From: SAR324 cluster bacterium | GTDB taxonomy: Bacteria > SAR324 > NAC60-12 | Assembly (NCBI GenBank): GCA_022448705.1 | Contig: JAKUUF010000077.1 | Coordinates: forward strand, 1-7,209 | Direction: 5' to 3' | DNA: 7,209 nucleotides | Shown: positions 5,490-7,209 of the stretch, piece by piece | How positions within the stretch are numbered: the stretch's first letter is position 1 | Layout: every line of letters starts with the position of its first letter | Translations under genes and position numbers: made by a program | Notes under the pieces: model-generated | Seen by the model: only the letters and a program-made list of their open reading frames with translations | Databases searched by the model: none | Told to the model about the DNA's origin: nothing

Positions 5490-5746
5490 TTATATAAATT
5501 ACTATCAGCCTCACACTCTCCCAGTGTCAAAGAATAGTCCGAACCCGATCAAGTCTGAGACATTCTTTCTCTCTGTGAGGGTCACCCCAATTCTCTGCAA
5601 TAGTGTTGTAAAAGTCATTGAGGATACATGGCACAACCTGTTGCAGCCAACCAATTATTTTACTTAAACATCATAAACAGGAACATCAAATGCATATACG
5701 GATTTATATTTTTTAAGTAAGAACCATCCAACCATTGCGGGGAAAT
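5490..5746. other. Noncoding stretch with nested inverted repeats
   Basis: No convincing gene lies in these 257 bases. CCTCACA (5509-5515) pairs with TGTGAGG (5574-5580), and inside it AAAGAAT (5529-5535) pairs with ATTCTTT (5562-5568). A competing hairpin, ACACT-CTCCC-AGTGT, starts at 5513. The element sits just after the MORN stop and could be a terminator-like or structured RNA. An unstarted open stretch on the minus strand (5527-5670) and a 30-codon + strand frame (5628-5720) are the only coding possibilities, and both are weak. Confidence 0.35.
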
Positions 5747-5995
5747 ATGCAAGTTGCAGAAAAGAGCGAATCACAGCTGGACCAGAGAGTTTGTCCTAAC
5801 TGCGGAGAGTCTTGTGAAAAAGAATATGAAACTGTTTTTGTAAATGGTCAGGAATTCTGTGTCTGTTGTAATTCCAATATAGAAACGTGTTATACTGAGG
5901 AAGGTTTGACGAATGACTTTTACAGTGATTCTATAAAAAGTGATAATGCGTTTGCGGAATTTTTCGATGAGCGTAGATATCTCAATCCTGAGTGA
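5747..5995 (+). CDS. Small cysteine-rich (zinc-ribbon-like) protein, 82 aa
   Basis: The 82-residue protein has seven cysteines: C16-P-N-C19-G-E-S-C23, then F-C38-V-C40-C41-N-S-N-I-E-T-C48. The C-x2-C-G knuckle with a second cysteine group about 20 residues later is typical of a zinc ribbon. The C-terminal third is acidic and hydrophilic (around F-Y-S-D-S-I-K-S-D) with no cysteine. I do not recognise the family. I chose the ATG at 5747, with GGGGA at 5739-5743 close upstream. An in-frame TTG at 5735 would add four residues, but its upstream region has no good Shine-Dalgarno. A second small Cys-rich gene follows after 103 bp. The role is unknown; binding metal, nucleic acid or a protein is possible. 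Confidence 0.65.
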   Translation: MQVAEKSESQLDQRVCPNCGESCEKEYETVFVNGQEFCVCCNSNIETCYTEEGLTNDFYSDSIKSDNAFAEFFDERRYLNPE

Positions 5996-6098
5996 TATTT
6001 TACCTGCCGTCTCCTGATTAATCTTTCATTTCGCCTTTTGGCATTTTCATTGCTGTAATTAAGTATGAACTTGATTTAACAGTTATTGGAGTTGAATT

Positions 6099-6239
6099 AT
6101 GAAAAATACAGAATGCATTATATGCGGCGATGAAGTTATAAATCCCCTTCAAAAACAGCAGGGTAAAAGAATGTATTGCTCAGAGAAATGTGAGTACATC
6201 CCTTCAGTATTTCAAAGATGGGGTGAATTCCAGGTCTGA
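6099..6239 (+). CDS. Very small treble-clef zinc-finger protein, 46 aa
   Basis: The 46-residue frame has four cysteines as C6-x2-C9-G and, after 17 residues, Y-C27-S-E-K-C31. The C-x2-C-G ... Y-C-S-x2-C arrangement is typical of small treble-clef or zinc-ribbon fingers, including the YacG group of gyrase inhibitors, which has a similar C-x2-C / C-S-x2-C layout and a nearby Trp. Here R40-W41-G-E-F lies after the last cysteine. Spacings differ from YacG and the protein is shorter, so I do not call it YacG. GGAG at 6088-6091, seven bases before the ATG, is a strong start signal. The gene is immediately followed by a hairpin that begins within its last codons. It is probably a free-standing zinc protein; the function is unknown. 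Confidence 0.65.
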   Translation: MKNTECIICGDEVINPLQKQQGKRMYCSEKCEYIPSVFQRWGEFQV

Positions 6240-6270
6240 TTGAACAGCAGCTTAGTTGCTGCAGACCTTT
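6233..6270 (+). terminator. Likely intrinsic terminator overlapping the stop of the 46-aa gene
   Basis: GGTCTG (6233-6238) pairs with CAGACC (6262-6267), and CAGCAGC (6245-6251) pairs with GTTGCTG (6255-6261) around a TTA loop, with one G-T pair. This makes a 13-bp stem interrupted by a six-base bulge on one side only. It is followed by a short, imperfect T-rich run (TTTCCGTTATT). The outer arm overlaps the stop codon at 6237-6239, so ribosomes reaching the end would disrupt the hairpin. Confidence 0.6.
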
Positions 6271-6419
6271 CCGTTATTGAAGTACTAATAAAAAATCACC
6301 CCATTTTTCAAAATTGTGCATTTCCCCTTTTTTAGGCATAATTTATCTTCTAATTACCTCCTGAATCTGATATTTTTTTCAGAAATAATCTCTTAATGTA
6401 ATTCTTTCGGAGCATAGCT

Positions 6420-7031
6420 ATGTTTGTCCTCATAATTGGAATTGTTATATTCTTCGGTGTCCATTTGATTCCATTAACCTCCGCAAAGGTTAACCTGGTT
6501 GAGCGCATGGGGGAGAAAAAATATCAGGGAGTATTTTCAATATTTTCCTTAATTGGATTAATAGTAATGATTTACGGTTTCAGTCTTGTCGATGACTGCA
6601 ACCCGATGATGGCGGATTGTGATACAAATAACATCCATTTCTGGGAACCTTTAGAATACAGCAGGGAAATTTCATTTATACTAATGCCAATCAGCATAAT
6701 CCTGCTTGTTGCTTTTTTAGTTGAATCAAATATAAAAAGGATTCTGCGCCATCCATGGCTGTTTGCAATCATTCTCTGGTCTTTCTGCCATCTGATTTCT
6801 AATGGCGACCTTAGATCAGTTCTCCTGTTCGCCTCTTTTGGAGTTTATTCAATCATAGATATTGTTTTCTCTAAAAAAGAAGTTCAGTCATCGGAGAGTT
6901 TACCTGTTACAAAGGATGTGATAGTAATTGTCGCAGGATTAATCCTGTATTCTATTCTTCTGTATTTTCATCAGTATGTTTCAGGCGAGCAGATAGTTGA
7001 AAAGAACAATCTTTTCTTTTTCCTGCCTTAG
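6420..7031 (+). CDS. NnrU family integral membrane protein
   Basis: The 203-residue protein has about six hydrophobic segments, near residues 2-18, 37-56, 83-101, 113-126, 131-149 and 166-184. NnrU-type landmarks are G-V-H15 in the first helix, R-H111-P-W, L-W-S-F-C-H124-L-I-S-N-G-D-L, and L-L-F-A-S-F-G-V-Y-S-I-I-D. NnrU was named from denitrification loci linked to nitrite and nitric-oxide reductase expression. The plant and cyanobacterial zeta-carotene isomerase Z-ISO is a haem-binding relative, so the conserved histidines may bind haem. No nitrogen-oxide or carotenoid gene is near, so the substrate here is open. The loop between helices two and three is longer than I recall for the family and has C60 and C67. 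CGGAG at 6408-6412, seven bases before the ATG, supports the start. Confidence 0.85.
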   Translation: MFVLIIGIVIFFGVHLIPLTSAKVNLVERMGEKKYQGVFSIFSLIGLIVMIYGFSLVDDCNPMMADCDTNNIHFWEPLEYSREISFILMPISIILLVAFLVESNIKRILRHPWLFAIILWSFCHLISNGDLRSVLLFASFGVYSIIDIVFSKKEVQSSESLPVTKDVIVIVAGLILYSILLYFHQYVSGEQIVEKNNLFFFLP

Positions 7032-7105
7032 TCAAAATTAAGCTTTATATATCATCCCATCATTTTCTTTGGTGTCAGCAATCAGCTGAACCCCTTTGAC
7101 TGATT
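7030..7105. repeat. Inverted repeats downstream of the NnrU gene
   Basis: AGTCAAA (7030-7036, starting in the stop codon) pairs with TTTGACT (7095-7101). Inside, TCAGC (7075-7079) pairs with GCTGA (7085-7089), and AATCAG (7080-7085) could instead pair with CTGATT (7100-7105). This may be a transcript-end structure, but no T-run follows and short arms like these are common by chance. The remaining bases to 7209 show no supportable gene. Confidence 0.25.
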
Positions 7106-7209
7106 ACTGGCGGAAGTCCGTTACAAAGCTATTTAATTCGATCCTCGTCTTGAGTCTTCCCTTAAACAAAATTCTGCACAATACATATCTGGTCTTGAGA
7201 AACTAAGTA

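Noticed and set aside
5509..5580. Integron attC recombination site, given the many small genes
   Set aside because: The arms lack the AAC/GTT core of attC R sites, and no integrase or regularly spaced sites between genes are present.
5527..5670. 47-codon open stretch on the minus strand with protein-like composition
   Set aside because: It has no ATG, GTG or TTG start, no Shine-Dalgarno and overlaps the inverted-repeat element. A gene fragment is possible but unsupported.
5628..5720. 30-codon + strand frame with GAGGA just upstream
   Set aside because: The spacing to the ATG is only three bases, and the product is short with no motif.
7037..7209. Interrupted open frame on the minus strand at the right edge
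   Set aside because: It is broken by stops near 7096-7110 and near 7204 and shows no recognisable motif.

Overview
The window is an AT-rich bacterial segment with loosely packed genes, nearly all on the + strand. Its core is five MORN-repeat paralogues. An SBBP beta-propeller-repeat (putative lipoprotein) gene lies on their left. On the right are two very small cysteine-rich, probably zinc-binding proteins and an NnrU-family membrane protein. SBBP-repeat proteins with units of the type F-L-V-K-Y-N-S-S-G plus D-N-I-Y-V-T-G, multiplied MORN genes, low coding density and loose lipoboxes together recall Leptospira-type spirochaetes. That assignment is an inference from gene style (about 50% sure), since no rRNA or core marker gene is present.

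Layout: (1) 122-909, a short SBBP protein. Its apparent lipoprotein signal peptide lies in frame upstream but is cut off by a TAA or a T-run frameshift. (2) 1035-1538, a cytoplasmic MORN protein. Its stop overlaps by TGATG with an otherwise overlooked 50-codon gene (1538-1690) that has a good Shine-Dalgarno. (3) 1772-2176, a MORN lipoprotein with a shortened C-terminus. (4) 2291-2881 and 2913-3989, two exported MORN proteins 31 bp apart, probably one operon. (5) 4061-4411 on the minus strand, a ChrR-type cupin. (6) 4581-5489, a third exported MORN protein. (7) 5490-5746, a noncoding stretch rich in inverted repeats. (8) 5747-5995 and 6099-6239, two small Cys-rich proteins, the second followed by a strong hairpin that overlaps its stop codon. 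(9) 6420-7031, an NnrU family membrane protein.

The MORN genes look like a local expansion by tandem duplication. Each has 4 to 12 repeats, mostly of 23 residues, and a non-MORN C-terminal cap built on G-E-[FW]-x3-D-x2-W-[ND]-x-T. They differ mainly in the N-terminus: none, a lipoprotein signal, or a Sec signal. Closely similar scaffolds would therefore sit in the cytoplasm, in a membrane as a lipoprotein, and in the periplasm or outside. Several show decay or remodelling: a lost cap, a repeat stripped of glycines, a lost signal-peptidase alanine, and a variant repeat shared at different positions. No CRISPR array, tRNA, rRNA, insertion sequence or recognised defence system was found.
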